This document shows, piece after piece, positions 24,349-34,021 of a stretch of DNA of 64,000 bases (within the stretch, counting starts at the first letter, position 1; every line of letters begins with the position of its first letter). Location of the stretch: assembly GCA_015234465.1 (NCBI GenBank), contig JADGNA010000023.1, positions 310,001-374,000 of the forward strand. The letters run 5' to 3'. The position numbers and the translations under genes are program-made. The DNA comes from Salinibacterium sp. (GTDB taxonomy: Bacteria; Actinomycetota; Actinomycetes; Actinomycetales; Microbacteriaceae). Below the pieces are notes generated by a model. The model was not told the DNA's origin, made no database searches, and was given only the letters and a program-made list of their open reading frames with translations.

Positions 24349-25317
24349 ATGCCAGTAACCCAGGAGCAGGCGACGTGGTTCGCGGATGCCTTCAACAAGC
24401 TGATCGCCAACGTGGACAAGGCGATCATGGGCAAGGATCACGTGATCCGTCTCGTCCTGACAGCGCTGGTAAGCGACGGCCATGTGCTGCTCGAGGACTA
24501 TCCCGGTACGGGCAAGACTGTCCTGGCCAAGGCCCTCGCGAACACGCTCGACGGCACCACCTCGCGCATCCAGTTCACCCCTGACCTGCTGCCCTCCGAC
24601 GTGAGTGGCGTGCAGATCTTCGACCAGTCGAAGGGCCGCTTCGAGTTCCACAAGGGCCCGATCTTCGCGTCGATCGTGCTCGCGGATGAGATCAACCGCG
24701 CGAGCCCCAAGACGCAGAGTGCGCTCCTCGAGGTGATGGAGGAGGGCATCGTCACGATCGACGGCGAGGGGCACCCGGTCGGCGCCCCGTTCCTCGTGAT
24801 CGCGACGCAGAACCCCGTGGAGCAGGCCGGCACCTACAAGCTGCCCGAGGCGCAGCTTGACCGTTTTCTCATCAAGACGACGCTCGGCTACCCCGACCGG
24901 GCGACCTCGGTTGCCCTGCTGATGGATTCCGCGACGAGGGCGCGCGCATCCCTCGTGTCACCCATCATCAAGCCCGAGTCGATCGTCGCGATGACGGCGC
25001 TCGCCAATGAGGTGCACGTCGATGAGTCGGTCATGGCCTACCTGAGCGACATCGTCGAGGCGACCCGCGCCGACCGTGACGTGATCCTCGGCGTCAGCAT
25101 GCGTGGGGCGATGGCCCTCGCGCGGGCCATCAAGACCTGGGCGATCAGCAACGGCCGCACCTACGCGACGCCGGATGACGTGCGTGATCTCGCGGTTCCC
25201 GTGCTCGCGCACCGCGTCATCCTCGACCCGGAGTCGGAGTTCGCGGGCGTCAAGGCCGAGGCGGTCATCGAGCGGATCCTCGTGGGCATCGAGCCGCCCG
25301 CCTATCGCGCAGCGTGA
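24349..25317 (+). CDS. MoxR-family AAA+ ATPase (copy 1)
   Basis: This 322-residue ATPase has Walker A EDYPGTGKTVLAKAL (about residue 47), Walker B ILADEINRASPKTQSALLEV, sensor motif ATQNPVEQAGTYKLPEAQLD and an arginine finger region RFLIKTTLGYP. MoxR proteins act as chaperones that help assemble or insert metal into partner proteins, and are typically encoded with DUF58 proteins. ATG 24349 follows GAGAGAAG; the longer frame from 24298 overlaps the preceding gene's stop. It is about 60 percent alike by eye to the second copy at 50956, notably at IQFTPDLLPSD. Confidence 0.93.
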   Translation: MPVTQEQATWFADAFNKLIANVDKAIMGKDHVIRLVLTALVSDGHVLLEDYPGTGKTVLAKALANTLDGTTSRIQFTPDLLPSDVSGVQIFDQSKGRFEFHKGPIFASIVLADEINRASPKTQSALLEVMEEGIVTIDGEGHPVGAPFLVIATQNPVEQAGTYKLPEAQLDRFLIKTTLGYPDRATSVALLMDSATRARASLVSPIIKPESIVAMTALANEVHVDESVMAYLSDIVEATRADRDVILGVSMRGAMALARAIKTWAISNGRTYATPDDVRDLAVPVLAHRVILDPESEFAGVKAEAVIERILVGIEPPAYRAA

Positions 25318-26561
25318 ACCCAGTGCTCCTGAAGGTCCGGCGCTTCTGGCGCGCGGTGGTCGCCGTCATGGCGCCCGTCGTGCGCGCCGTTTGGCGGTTC
25401 CTCGGGCCCATCCTCAGGGTCGTGACCTCCGCGGGGTGGATCGTGCTGGGGCTCGCCATCCTCGCCCTCGTGCTGAGTGCGACGTTCGGATGGCAGGAGT
25501 TCACCTTCCTCGGCACCGTCCTGCTCGCAGCGCTGCTCGTGAGCACCGTCTTCCTCTTTGGACGAGCCTCCTACGGCGTGCACATTGAGCTCAACCCCCG
25601 CCGCGTGGTCGTGGGGCAGCGGGCGATGGGGCGGATGCTCGTCACCAACACGGGCGCGAAGAACCTCCCGGCGACGCGCATGGAGCTTCCGGTCGGTCGC
25701 GGTGTTGCGGAGTTCCAACTGCCGGCCATGCAGCCGCGCGAGGAGCACGAGGAGCTGTTCGCCGTGCCGACCCACAAGCGCGCCGTGATCGTCGCGGGAC
25801 CCGCCGAGTCGGTCAAGGGTGACCAGCTCGGACTCATGCGTCGCGCGCTGCGCTGGGCCGACCCTGTCGACCTCTTCGTGCATCCGAGGACCGTGCGGCT
25901 TGCCCCCACGGCGGCGGGCCTCGTGCGTGACCTTGAGGGCCAGGTCTCCAAGAAGATCACGAGCAACGACATCGCGTTCCACGCGCTGCGTCCCTATGTG
26001 CCGGGGGATGATCGCCGCTACGTGCACTGGCGCACCTCCGCGCGCATCGGCCAGCTCATGGTGCGCCAGTTCGAGGAGACCAGGCGTTCCCAGCTGACCA
26101 TGATCCACGCGACCCAGCGTGACCTCTTCGCCTCGGAGGAGGAGTTCGAGCTCGCCGTGTCGGTCACGGCGTCGATCGCCTCGCAGGTGATCGCGGATGG
26201 CACGCAGATGGATGTCGTGAGCGAGTCCGGCGTCTGGCGCACGCAGACCGTCACGAGCATGCTCGACTCCTCGAGTCGCATCGAACCGGTCGGCGACACG
26301 TTCGAGACCATGCGCGAGTTCGCACGGGAGATGACCAAGCGCCTCCCCGCGCCAAGTGTCGTCATGGTCATCGCGGGTTCGCGCATGACGACGGCGGACT
26401 TCCGCAGCATCCAGTCGCTCTTCGGCAGCGACACGAGCCAGGTCGCCTTCCGCGTGGAGGTGGGCGCCGAACCGAAGTTCGCGGCCGTCGCGGGACTCAC
26501 CCTCATCACGATCGGTGACCTCGACGACCTGCCCAAGATCGTGAGGGGGATGACGCCATGA
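25314..26561 (+). CDS. DUF58 domain membrane protein (copy 1)
   Basis: This 415-residue protein has two N-terminal membrane helices (about 35-85), a beta-rich middle and the DUF58 signature HALRPYVPGDDRRYVHWRTS near residue 230. A von Willebrand A-like C-terminal part follows. DUF58 proteins travel with MoxR ATPases and are thought to be their partners at the membrane. The GTG start overlaps the moxR stop (GTGA). The N-terminus is unusually long and basic, with MKVRRFWRAVVAV-like helices before the first membrane segment. Confidence 0.9.
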   Translation: MNPVLLKVRRFWRAVVAVMAPVVRAVWRFLGPILRVVTSAGWIVLGLAILALVLSATFGWQEFTFLGTVLLAALLVSTVFLFGRASYGVHIELNPRRVVVGQRAMGRMLVTNTGAKNLPATRMELPVGRGVAEFQLPAMQPREEHEELFAVPTHKRAVIVAGPAESVKGDQLGLMRRALRWADPVDLFVHPRTVRLAPTAAGLVRDLEGQVSKKITSNDIAFHALRPYVPGDDRRYVHWRTSARIGQLMVRQFEETRRSQLTMIHATQRDLFASEEEFELAVSVTASIASQVIADGTQMDVVSESGVWRTQTVTSMLDSSSRIEPVGDTFETMREFAREMTKRLPAPSVVMVIAGSRMTTADFRSIQSLFGSDTSQVAFRVEVGAEPKFAAVAGLTLITIGDLDDLPKIVRGMTP

Positions 26562-28909
26562 CGACGCCGACCCCAAACGACAGCAAGGGGCTGCGGATGC
26601 CGAGCCCCCGCACCTGGTTCGACATCGCCGTGCTCGTCGTGCTCATGGCGCTGGGGCTCATGGGCTTCGAGCCGTCATTCGGCAGCTACAACTTCCTCCT
26701 GCCGGCCATCGGTGGGCTCGTGCTCGGCACGGCGACCGCGATCGGCACCTCACTCTTCAGGCTCGGGTTGATCCCGACGACGCTCGTCGCGCTCGCCGCC
26801 TACTTCCTCGTCGCATCGCCCCTCACGGTGCCGCAGCAGTCGATCCTCGGCGTGCTGCCGAGCCTCCAATCGCTCGGCAGCGTCGCCGTCGGCTCGGTCT
26901 ACGGCTGGGCAGACATCCTCACGCTCGCGACGCCCGTCGGGGCGCCGCAGTACATCGCGGTCGTCCCCTACGCGGCCACCTGGATCGTCTCGATCGTCTC
27001 CGTGACGCTCGCGTGCCGCTGGCTCGCGGCGCGGCCCCGCACCCCTTGGCGTTTCGCGGTCGCCCTCATCGGCCCGCTCGCGCTCTATCTCGCGAGCATC
27101 CTGATCGGCACCGAACAGCCCTTCCAGGCTGGCGCGCGCGGTGTGGTCTTCGCGACGCTCGCCCTCATCTGGCTCGGCTGGCGGCGCGAGGGGAGCGCGA
27201 GCGTCGCGGCCGAGGGAGCCGCGCGGCTGCGCAAGCGCAAGCTCGCAGGCACGGCGGTCGTCGTCGGCGCCGCGATCCTCCTGGGCGGCGGTGCGGGGTT
27301 CTGGATCGCGCCGCCCAACGACCAGCGCTTCGTGCTCCGCGAGGAGATCGAACCGCCCTTCGATCCGCTCGAGTACCCGAGCCCGCTCTCCGGCTACCGG
27401 CACTACACCAAGCAGGTCACCGACGACGTGATGTTCACGGTCGAGGGCCTGCAGCAGGGTGACCGCATCCGCTTGGCCACCATGGATTCCTTCACGGGCA
27501 AGCTCTGGAACGTCACGGGGCCCGACACGGCGACCGACGGCTCGGGTGCCTTCCAGCTCGTGGGTCGCACGCTGCCGCAGCAGCGTTTCGTCACCCCCGA
27601 CACGCGCCGTGACGTGGTCTTCACGATCGCCGGCTACGACGACGTCTGGATGCCCAGCCTCGGCTACGCAGAGGACCTCGAGTTCCTCGGCGGCGACGCC
27701 GTCGAGGAACGCGACAACCTGCGCTACAACGCCGCAACCGGCACGGCCGTCCTGACCTCGGGTCTCGAAGCGGGGGACTCCTACCGCATCGACGCGACCG
27801 TGCAGCAGCCCCTGTCGGCGGAGGAGTTGCGCGACGTCGGTGCGGCCTCCGTGGAGCTGCCGCCCGTGCTGGGCGTGCCCGATGTCGTCACGACGAAAGC
27901 GCAGGAGTTCGCCGCATCGGCGACGACGCCCGCTCAACAGCTCGAGGCCATCCGCTCGGCCCTTGCCCTGCAGGGCTTCCTGAGCCACGGCCGCGCTTCC
28001 GACGCGGTCCCGTCGCGCGCCGGGCACGGTGCCGACCGCATCACCGACCTGTTGGAGCGCAACCAGATGGTGGGCGACGAGGAGCAGTACGCCTCCGCCT
28101 TCGCGCTCATGGCGCGCAGTTTCGGCTACCCCGCGCGCGTCGTGATGGGCTTCGCGCCGGAGGTCACGGGTGACGGGGGCCTGGTCGAGGTGACGGGCGA
28201 CGACGTCTCGGCCTGGGTCGAGGTTGCCTTCGATGGCATCGGGTGGGTCTCCTTCGACCCCACGCCCGAGGAGACCGACATCCCGCAGGATCAGACGCCG
28301 AAGCCGCGGAGTGAGCCGCAGCCGCAGGTGCGCCAGCCTCCCCGCATGGACAACGACGACGAGGACCTGCTCTCGCCCGTCGAGCTGGAGGAGAGCGACG
28401 AGGAAGACGACGAGCTTCCCTTCCAGCTGCCCGGCTGGGTCTACGTGCTCGCGGTGAGCCTGCTCATCCCCGCCATGATCATCTTCGTGCCGATGCTGAT
28501 CGTCGCCTTCATCAAGGCGAGGCGCATGCGACGTCGACGTTCTGCGGCAGCGCCGCATGACCGCGTGGCGGGGGCGTGGGACGAGATGATCGACCGCTTC
28601 TCGGAGCTCGGTTTCTCGGTGCCTCGGGCGAGCACGCGCCTGCGGATCGCGGAGGCGCTCGAACGCCAGGCCCCCGCGGAGCAGCCGCTCACGCTCAGGC
28701 CGCTCGCGGTCGCGACCGACGCCGCGGTGTTCTCGGGCGTCGAGGTCGAGCCCGAGCGCTCTGAGCGCTCGTGGAGTGAGGCAGAAGCCGCCGTTGCGGC
28801 CATGCGGGCGGGCGTCTCGCGGATGCGCCGCCTCCTGAGCCGATACCGCGTCAGGACTGCGCGCGACTGGGCCAAGAGGATGGCGGATGGCGGGCCCGAG
28901 CGCCGGTGA
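26558..28909 (+). CDS. Transglutaminase-fold membrane protein lacking catalytic Cys and His (copy 1)
   Basis: This 783-residue TgpA-like protein has about six N-terminal membrane helices, a large extracellular region, the transglutaminase-core segment at about 490-570, a charged acidic stretch, one more membrane helix (WVYVLAVSLLIPAMIIF, near 630) and a cytoplasmic tail. The core reads MVGDEEQYASAFALMARSFG, where active members and the paralogue at 53234 have GYC before the VQFASA-like part. The Cys position is Glu508 and the His position is Ser551 (DDVSAWVEV); only the DPT Asp remains. It is therefore predicted to be a pseudo-enzyme, perhaps a scaffold. ATG overlaps the DUF58 stop. Confidence 0.88.
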   Translation: MTTPTPNDSKGLRMPSPRTWFDIAVLVVLMALGLMGFEPSFGSYNFLLPAIGGLVLGTATAIGTSLFRLGLIPTTLVALAAYFLVASPLTVPQQSILGVLPSLQSLGSVAVGSVYGWADILTLATPVGAPQYIAVVPYAATWIVSIVSVTLACRWLAARPRTPWRFAVALIGPLALYLASILIGTEQPFQAGARGVVFATLALIWLGWRREGSASVAAEGAARLRKRKLAGTAVVVGAAILLGGGAGFWIAPPNDQRFVLREEIEPPFDPLEYPSPLSGYRHYTKQVTDDVMFTVEGLQQGDRIRLATMDSFTGKLWNVTGPDTATDGSGAFQLVGRTLPQQRFVTPDTRRDVVFTIAGYDDVWMPSLGYAEDLEFLGGDAVEERDNLRYNAATGTAVLTSGLEAGDSYRIDATVQQPLSAEELRDVGAASVELPPVLGVPDVVTTKAQEFAASATTPAQQLEAIRSALALQGFLSHGRASDAVPSRAGHGADRITDLLERNQMVGDEEQYASAFALMARSFGYPARVVMGFAPEVTGDGGLVEVTGDDVSAWVEVAFDGIGWVSFDPTPEETDIPQDQTPKPRSEPQPQVRQPPRMDNDDEDLLSPVELEESDEEDDELPFQLPGWVYVLAVSLLIPAMIIFVPMLIVAFIKARRMRRRRSAAAPHDRVAGAWDEMIDRFSELGFSVPRASTRLRIAEALERQAPAEQPLTLRPLAVATDAAVFSGVEVEPERSERSWSEAEAAVAAMRAGVSRMRRLLSRYRVRTARDWAKRMADGGPERR

Positions 28910-28939
28910 GCGCTCGGCGGCCGCGCGCTGGGGGTGCAT

Positions 28940-28945
28940 TAGCAT
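28940..28945 (+). promoter_or_regulatory. Putative -10 box before the last FHA gene
   Basis: TAGCAT, about 27 bp before the GTG at 28972, just ahead of the strong GGAGGGAG ribosome-binding site at 28959-28966. Confidence 0.4.
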
Positions 28946-28971
28946 GGCTCCGTTACCCGGAGGGAGATGCT

Positions 28972-29640
28972 GTGGCGAGCGAGCACGATGAGCCGGCTGT
29001 CGCGCCTCCGCCCCCTGGCGTGCCGCGGACTGCTGAACCCGTGCCGACAGCTCCCGTGACCGACGAGTCGGGCTTCATCAGCCTTCCCCCGGGAATGGCA
29101 AACTTCGACTCGGGCACCTACCGCATGGAGGCGCGCAGGCCAGAGCCTGCCGTCGCGGAACGACCGCCCGTGTTCGTGCCGACCGTCGTGCCCGGGCTTC
29201 CCGTCACCCCACCAGCGGCCGCGACGGGGGAGCCTGTCGACGAGGCGACCCGGGTCACGGTCGCGCCGGTCGACGACGCGACCCGTGTCGTGCCGAGTCG
29301 CCGGGCCGCCTGGACCTTGACGCTCCCGGCAGGCGAGAGCAGGGCACTCCGGGCGGGAGTGTTGCTGCTCGGGCGGGGCCCCGCAGCATCCGAAGCCTGG
29401 CCCGGTGCCGAACTGCTGCCGCTCGACGACCCGCGAAAGTCGGTCTCCAAGACCCACGCGGCGCTCGAACTCGACGGCGCGGGCACGCTCAAGGTGCACG
29501 ACCTCGATTCCACGAATGGCGTGTGGCTGAGCTACGCCAATGGCGATGAGGTGGATGTGGTTCCGGGTTCCCCGGGAATTGTCGAGGATGGCGCGGTGCT
29601 GCATCTCGGAGAGTTCGGGATTCGCCTGCAGCGACGCTGA
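28972..29640 (+). CDS. FHA-domain protein with disordered N-terminus
   Basis: This 222-residue protein begins with about 120 Pro/Val/Thr/Asp-rich residues containing two DEATRV/DDATRV repeats, Thr sites of the kind FHA partners recognise. The C-terminal FHA domain has [25 protein letters not shown] and [12 protein letters not shown] 28972 has a GGAGGGAG Shine-Dalgarno at ideal distance; a GTG at 28906 overlapping the previous stop is in frame but lacks one. It closes the kinase/Ig cluster. The repeated ATRV sites make it a likely substrate of the kinase and also a reader (inference). Confidence 0.85.
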   Translation: MASEHDEPAVAPPPPGVPRTAEPVPTAPVTDESGFISLPPGMANFDSGTYRMEARRPEPAVAERPPVFVPTVVPGLPVTPPAAATGEPVDEATRVTVAPVDDATRVVPSRRAAWTLTLPAGESRALRAGVLLLGRGPAASEAWPGAELLPLDDPRKSVSKTHAALELDGAGTLKVHDLDSTNGVWLSYANGDEVDVVPGSPGIVEDGAVLHLGEFGIRLQRR

Positions 29641-29732
29641 TTCCGCACGCTCGGAGCATGGCCGACGTAGAATGTCGAGATTGGGCGCGTGCGATCTCGC
29701 GCGCTCGCGTAACGGAGAAGGAAGGCACCACT

Positions 29733-31262
29733 GTGGGCAGGACGCTGGCAGAGAAAGTCTGGGATGACCACATTGTGGTCAAGGGCGAAGACGGCAATCC
29801 GGATCTCCTCTACATCGACCTCCACCTCGTGCATGAGGTGACGAGCCCTCAGGCCTTCGACGGCCTGCGCCTGGCCGACCGCCCCGTGCGCCGCCCCGAC
29901 CTCACGATCGCGACCGAGGACCACAACACCCCGACGCTCAACATCGACAAGCAGATCGAAGACGTCACGAGCCGCACGCAGATCGAGACCCTCCGTCGCA
30001 ACTGCGAGGAGTTCGGCGTGCGCCTGCACCCGCTCGGCGACGTCGAGCAGGGCATCGTGCACGTGGTCGGTCCGCAGCTCGGCCTCACCATGCCGGGCAT
30101 CACGGTCGTCTGCGGCGACAGCCACACCTCGACGCACGGCGCCTTCGGCGCGATGGCCTTCGGCATCGGCACGAGCGAGGTCGAGCACGTGCTCGCGACC
30201 CAGACGCTGCCGCTGAAGCCCTTCAAGACCATGGCGATCACGGTCGAGGGCGAACTGCGCCCCGGCGTGACCGCGAAGGACATCATCCTCGCCGTCATCG
30301 CCAAGATCGGCACGGGTGGTGGCCAGGGCTACGTGCTCGAGTACCGTGGCAGCGCCATCCGCTCGCTCTCCATGGAGGGCCGCATGACGATCTGCAACAT
30401 GTCGATCGAGGCGGGCGCCCGCGCCGGCATGGTCGCCCCCGACCAGACCACCTACGACTACCTCAAGGGTCGCCCGCACGCGCCGGAGGGCGAGGCCTGG
30501 GACGAGGCCGTCGCCTACTGGGAGACGCTCAAGACCGATGACGACGCCGTGTTCGACGCCGAGGTGTTCCTCGACGCCAACGAGCTCGAGCCCTTCGTCA
30601 CGTGGGGCACGAACCCCGGCCAGGGCGTCTCGCTGAGCGAGTCGGTGCCCGACCCCTCCACGATCGTCGACGTCAATGAGCGTGCCGCCGCGGAGCGCGC
30701 CCTCGAGTACATGGCGCTCGAGGCGGGCACGCCCATGAAGCAGATCCCTGTCGACGCCGTGTTCATGGGCTCCTGCACCAACAGCCGCATCGAGGACCTT
30801 CGCGCCTTCGCCTCCGTCATCAAGGGCCGCAAGAAGGCCGACAACGTTCGCGTCATGGTGGTTCCCGGTTCCGCGCGCGTGCGCCTGGAGGCCGAGGCCG
30901 AGGGCATCGACAAGATCGTGACGGAGTTCGGTGCCGAGTGGCGCTTCGCCGGATGCTCGATGTGCCTCGGCATGAACCCCGACCAGCTCGCCCCGGGCGA
31001 GCGTTGCGCCTCGACCTCGAACCGCAACTTCGAGGGCCGCCAGGGCAAGGGCGGCCGCACGCACCTCGTGTCGCCCCTCGTCGCTGCAGCGACGGCGGTG
31101 CGCGGCACCCTCGCGAGCCCGTGGGACCTTGAGGGCACCGACTCGGATGCCGCGGCATCCGGTGACTCTGCCGACGCCGTCGCGTCCGCCGGCGGCGACA
31201 CCCCGATCTATGACGCGATCGCGCGCCAGTTCCCTTCCGCTATGAGTGAGGTCAACGCCTGA
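29733..31262 (+). CDS. leuC: 3-isopropylmalate dehydratase large subunit
   Basis: This 509-residue subunit, with LeuD, isomerises 2-isopropylmalate to 3-isopropylmalate in leucine synthesis. The [4Fe-4S] ligands are visible in FMGSCTNSR and [24 protein letters not shown] is also conserved. It is some 35 residues longer than usual because of an Asp/Ala/Ser-rich insert before the end (about 465-490). GTG 29733 is preceded by GGAGAAGGAAGG; TAGAAT at 29668-29673 is a likely -10. Its stop overlaps the leuD ATG by one base. Confidence 0.96.
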   Translation: MGRTLAEKVWDDHIVVKGEDGNPDLLYIDLHLVHEVTSPQAFDGLRLADRPVRRPDLTIATEDHNTPTLNIDKQIEDVTSRTQIETLRRNCEEFGVRLHPLGDVEQGIVHVVGPQLGLTMPGITVVCGDSHTSTHGAFGAMAFGIGTSEVEHVLATQTLPLKPFKTMAITVEGELRPGVTAKDIILAVIAKIGTGGGQGYVLEYRGSAIRSLSMEGRMTICNMSIEAGARAGMVAPDQTTYDYLKGRPHAPEGEAWDEAVAYWETLKTDDDAVFDAEVFLDANELEPFVTWGTNPGQGVSLSESVPDPSTIVDVNERAAAERALEYMALEAGTPMKQIPVDAVFMGSCTNSRIEDLRAFASVIKGRKKADNVRVMVVPGSARVRLEAEAEGIDKIVTEFGAEWRFAGCSMCLGMNPDQLAPGERCASTSNRNFEGRQGKGGRTHLVSPLVAAATAVRGTLASPWDLEGTDSDAAASGDSADAVASAGGDTPIYDAIARQFPSAMSEVNA

Positions 31263-31876
31263 TGGACAAAGTCACGACGATCACGGGAGTCGCAGCACCC
31301 CTCAAGCGTTCCAATGTCGACACCGACCAGATCATCCCCGCGGTGTTCCTCAAGCGCGTCACCAAGACCGGCTTCGAGGATGCGCTCTTCCACGGTTGGC
31401 GGCAGGATGACGACTTCGTGCTCAACCGCCCCGAGTTCCAGGGTGCCCGCGTGCTTATCGCGGGTCCTGACTTCGGCACGGGCTCGAGCCGCGAGCACGC
31501 CGTCTGGGCACTGCGCGACTTCGGTTTCGCCGCCGTGCTGAGCCCCCGCTTCGGCGACATCTTCCGCGGCAACGCGGGCAAGCAGGGCCTGCTTGCCGGG
31601 CAGATCTCCGAGGAGGACGCCGAGACGATCTGGGCGCGCATCGACGAGGAGCCCGGCATCGAGGCGACCGTCGACCTCGAAGCGCGCACCGTGACGGTGG
31701 GGGACTTCACGACCTCGTTCCAGATCGACGACTACACGAGGTGGCGACTCCTCGAGGGCTTTGACGACATCGGGCTCACCCTGCGCGACGAGCCGGCCAT
31801 CACGGAGTTCGAATCCCGCCGTGCGCAGTGGCGCCCCACGACATTGCCCGCACGCACGGCGGCGGTCGCGGAGTGA
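31262..31876 (+). CDS. leuD: 3-isopropylmalate dehydratase small subunit
   Basis: This 204-residue swivel subunit completes the LeuCD dehydratase. It has [15 protein letters not shown] near the N-terminus and [17 protein letters not shown], the substrate-loop motif, then [15 protein letters not shown]. Length is standard. It is coupled to leuC by a one-base overlap and to murA by a GTGA overlap. Confidence 0.96.
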   Translation: MDKVTTITGVAAPLKRSNVDTDQIIPAVFLKRVTKTGFEDALFHGWRQDDDFVLNRPEFQGARVLIAGPDFGTGSSREHAVWALRDFGFAAVLSPRFGDIFRGNAGKQGLLAGQISEEDAETIWARIDEEPGIEATVDLEARTVTVGDFTTSFQIDDYTRWRLLEGFDDIGLTLRDEPAITEFESRRAQWRPTTLPARTAAVAE

Positions 31877-33240
31877 ACGCGCTCACGAAGGACTCGCAGA
31901 AGGCTGCCGCGCGGGTGGGCCTCACGGCTGACGAGATCATTGTCAACGGCGGCAAGCCGCTGACGGGCAGCATCCAGGTGCGCGGGGCCAAGAACCTCGT
32001 GACCAAGGCCATGGTCGCCGCACTCCTGGGGGAGACGCCCAGCGTGCTCCGCGGTGTCCCCGACATCAGCGACGTGCAGGTCGTGCGCGGGCTCCTCGAG
32101 GTCTACGGGGTCGGTGTCACGAGCCCGACCGCGGGCGAGTTGCACTTCGACACCGCGAGCGTGGAGAAGGCGCACTTCGCCGAGATCGATGCCCACGCGG
32201 GCGCGAGCCGCATCCCGATCCTCTTCTGCGGACCCCTCCTGCACCGACTGGGCGAGGCACGCATCCCCGACCTCGGCGGCTGCCGCATCGGCGACCGGCC
32301 CATCAACTACCACCTCGACGCGCTCCGCGCCTTCGGGGCGGTCGTCGACAAGAGCTACGAGGGCATCGTGCTGACGGCGCCCGACGGCCTGCACGGCGCC
32401 GACATCGAGCTGCCCTACCCGAGCGTGGGCGCGACCGAGCAGGTGCTGCTCACGGCGGTGCGCGCCAAGGGCGTCACCGAGCTCAAGAACGCGGCGATCG
32501 AGCCCGAGATCATGGACCTCATCGCGATCCTGCAGAAGATGGGCGCGATCATCTCGGTCGAGCCCAACCGTGTCATCCTCATCGAGGGTGTCGACCGTCT
32601 GGATGGCTACAAGCACAGCGCGCTGTTCGACCGCAACGAGGTTGCGAGCTGGGCGTGCGCGGCCCTCGTGACCAAGGGCGACATCTTCGTCGAGGGTGCC
32701 CGCCAGTCCGAGATGATGACCTTCCTCAACGTCTTCCGCAAGGTCGGCGGCGCATTCGATGTGCAGGAGGACGGCATCCGGTTCTGGCACCCCGGTGGAG
32801 CGCTCAAGCCCGTCACGATCGAGACGGATGTGCACCCCGGCTTCATGACCGACTGGCAGCAGCCGCTCATCGTCGCGCTGACGCAGGCGGAGGGCACCTC
32901 GATCGTGCACGAGACGGTGTACGAGAACCGCTTCGGCTTCACGGAGGCGCTCGGCAAGATGGGCGCGAACATCGTGGTGCACGAGCAGGGCCTGCCCGAC
33001 CACCCGCGCCGGGTCGCCCGCCGTGACTTCGAGCAGGCGGCGACGATCGTCGGGCCGACGCCGTTGCACGGTGCCGACCTGCACGTGCCAGACCTGCGCG
33101 GTGGCTTCAGCCATCTCATCGCCGCGCTGAGCGCCGAGGGACGGTCGACCATCAGCAACATCGGCATCATCAGCCGCGGTTATGAGCACATCATCGAGAA
33201 GCTCGGTGCCCTCGGCGCCGACTTCGTCTACGAAGGGTGA
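31873..33240 (+). CDS. murA: UDP-N-acetylglucosamine 1-carboxyvinyltransferase
   Basis: This 455-residue enzyme transfers enolpyruvate to UDP-GlcNAc, the first committed step of peptidoglycan synthesis. It has the N-terminal [20 protein letters not shown] with the Lys-Asn pair, and GGCRIGDRP, which retains the active-site Cys that fosfomycin attacks (mycobacteria have Asp here). It also has FMTDWQQPL and a C-terminal [13 protein letters not shown]. The N-terminus carries about 20 extra residues. GTG 31873 overlaps the leuD stop. It is the single wall-precursor enzyme inside the leucine and phospholipid operon, an arrangement known in actinobacteria. Confidence 0.93.
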   Translation: MNALTKDSQKAAARVGLTADEIIVNGGKPLTGSIQVRGAKNLVTKAMVAALLGETPSVLRGVPDISDVQVVRGLLEVYGVGVTSPTAGELHFDTASVEKAHFAEIDAHAGASRIPILFCGPLLHRLGEARIPDLGGCRIGDRPINYHLDALRAFGAVVDKSYEGIVLTAPDGLHGADIELPYPSVGATEQVLLTAVRAKGVTELKNAAIEPEIMDLIAILQKMGAIISVEPNRVILIEGVDRLDGYKHSALFDRNEVASWACAALVTKGDIFVEGARQSEMMTFLNVFRKVGGAFDVQEDGIRFWHPGGALKPVTIETDVHPGFMTDWQQPLIVALTQAEGTSIVHETVYENRFGFTEALGKMGANIVVHEQGLPDHPRRVARRDFEQAATIVGPTPLHGADLHVPDLRGGFSHLIAALSAEGRSTISNIGIISRGYEHIIEKLGALGADFVYEG

Positions 33241-33250
33241 GCGGGCAACC

Positions 33251-34021
33251 GTGAGCGATATCTCCCAGCCGGCAGCGTCGCCGGGAACGCCGGCGCGGTC
33301 GGAGAAGACGCCCGTCTTCCGCCTCCTCGCCTTCCTGCTGCTGCCGCCCATGCACATGCTGGCGCGGTACCGCATCATCGACGGCGACAAGATGCCCAAG
33401 CAGGGTGCCTTCGTCTTGGCGCCGAACCACTACAGCGAGATCGACCCCGTGGTGATCGGCGTCATCATGTGGAAGCTCGGGCGCATGCCCCGCTTCCTCG
33501 CGAAGGCCTCGGTGTTCAAGAACCCCATCGTCGCGAAGCTCCTGCACGCCTCGGGGCAGATTCCCGTCGAGCGTTCGAGCAACGCGCGCGGCTCCGAGCC
33601 GCTCAAGGCGGCGGGCACCCTCGTCGAGAAGGGCCTCGCGGTCGTCATCTACCCGGAGGGCTCGCTCACGCGGGATCCCGCGCTCTGGCCCATGCGCGGC
33701 AAGACGGGGGCAGTGCGGATGGCGCTCGAGGCGGGCGTTCCGCTCATCCCGGCGGCGCACTGGGGCACCCAGAAGGTCATGCCGCGGTACGGGCGCAAGA
33801 TCAGCCTCTTCCCTCGCAAGACCATCAAGGTCAAGATCGGCGACCCCGTCGACCTCTCGGCCTATCGCGGCAAGCCGATCACCTCGACCGTGCTGACCGA
33901 GGCGACCGACCTGCTCATGGACGCCATCACGGAGCTCCTGGCCGACCTCCGCGACGAGCAGCCGCCTGCCGAACGCTGGGATCCGGCCAAGAACAACCAG
34001 AAGGAGACCGGGCGCTTTTGA
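33251..34021 (+). CDS. plsC: 1-acylglycerol-3-phosphate O-acyltransferase family protein
   Basis: This 256-residue acyltransferase has the catalytic HX4D motif in PNHYSEIDPV, the acceptor motif YPEGSLTRD and a hydrophobic N-terminal stretch (LLAFLLLPPMHML) that anchors it at the membrane. PlsC makes phosphatidic acid from lysophosphatidic acid. GTG 33251 starts 10 nt after the murA stop. Its neighbour gpsA supplies glycerol-3-phosphate, so the two share a pathway. Paralogues with other acyl acceptors exist, so the exact substrate is inferred. Confidence 0.88.
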   Translation: MSDISQPAASPGTPARSEKTPVFRLLAFLLLPPMHMLARYRIIDGDKMPKQGAFVLAPNHYSEIDPVVIGVIMWKLGRMPRFLAKASVFKNPIVAKLLHASGQIPVERSSNARGSEPLKAAGTLVEKGLAVVIYPEGSLTRDPALWPMRGKTGAVRMALEAGVPLIPAAHWGTQKVMPRYGRKISLFPRKTIKVKIGDPVDLSAYRGKPITSTVLTEATDLLMDAITELLADLRDEQPPAERWDPAKNNQKETGRF

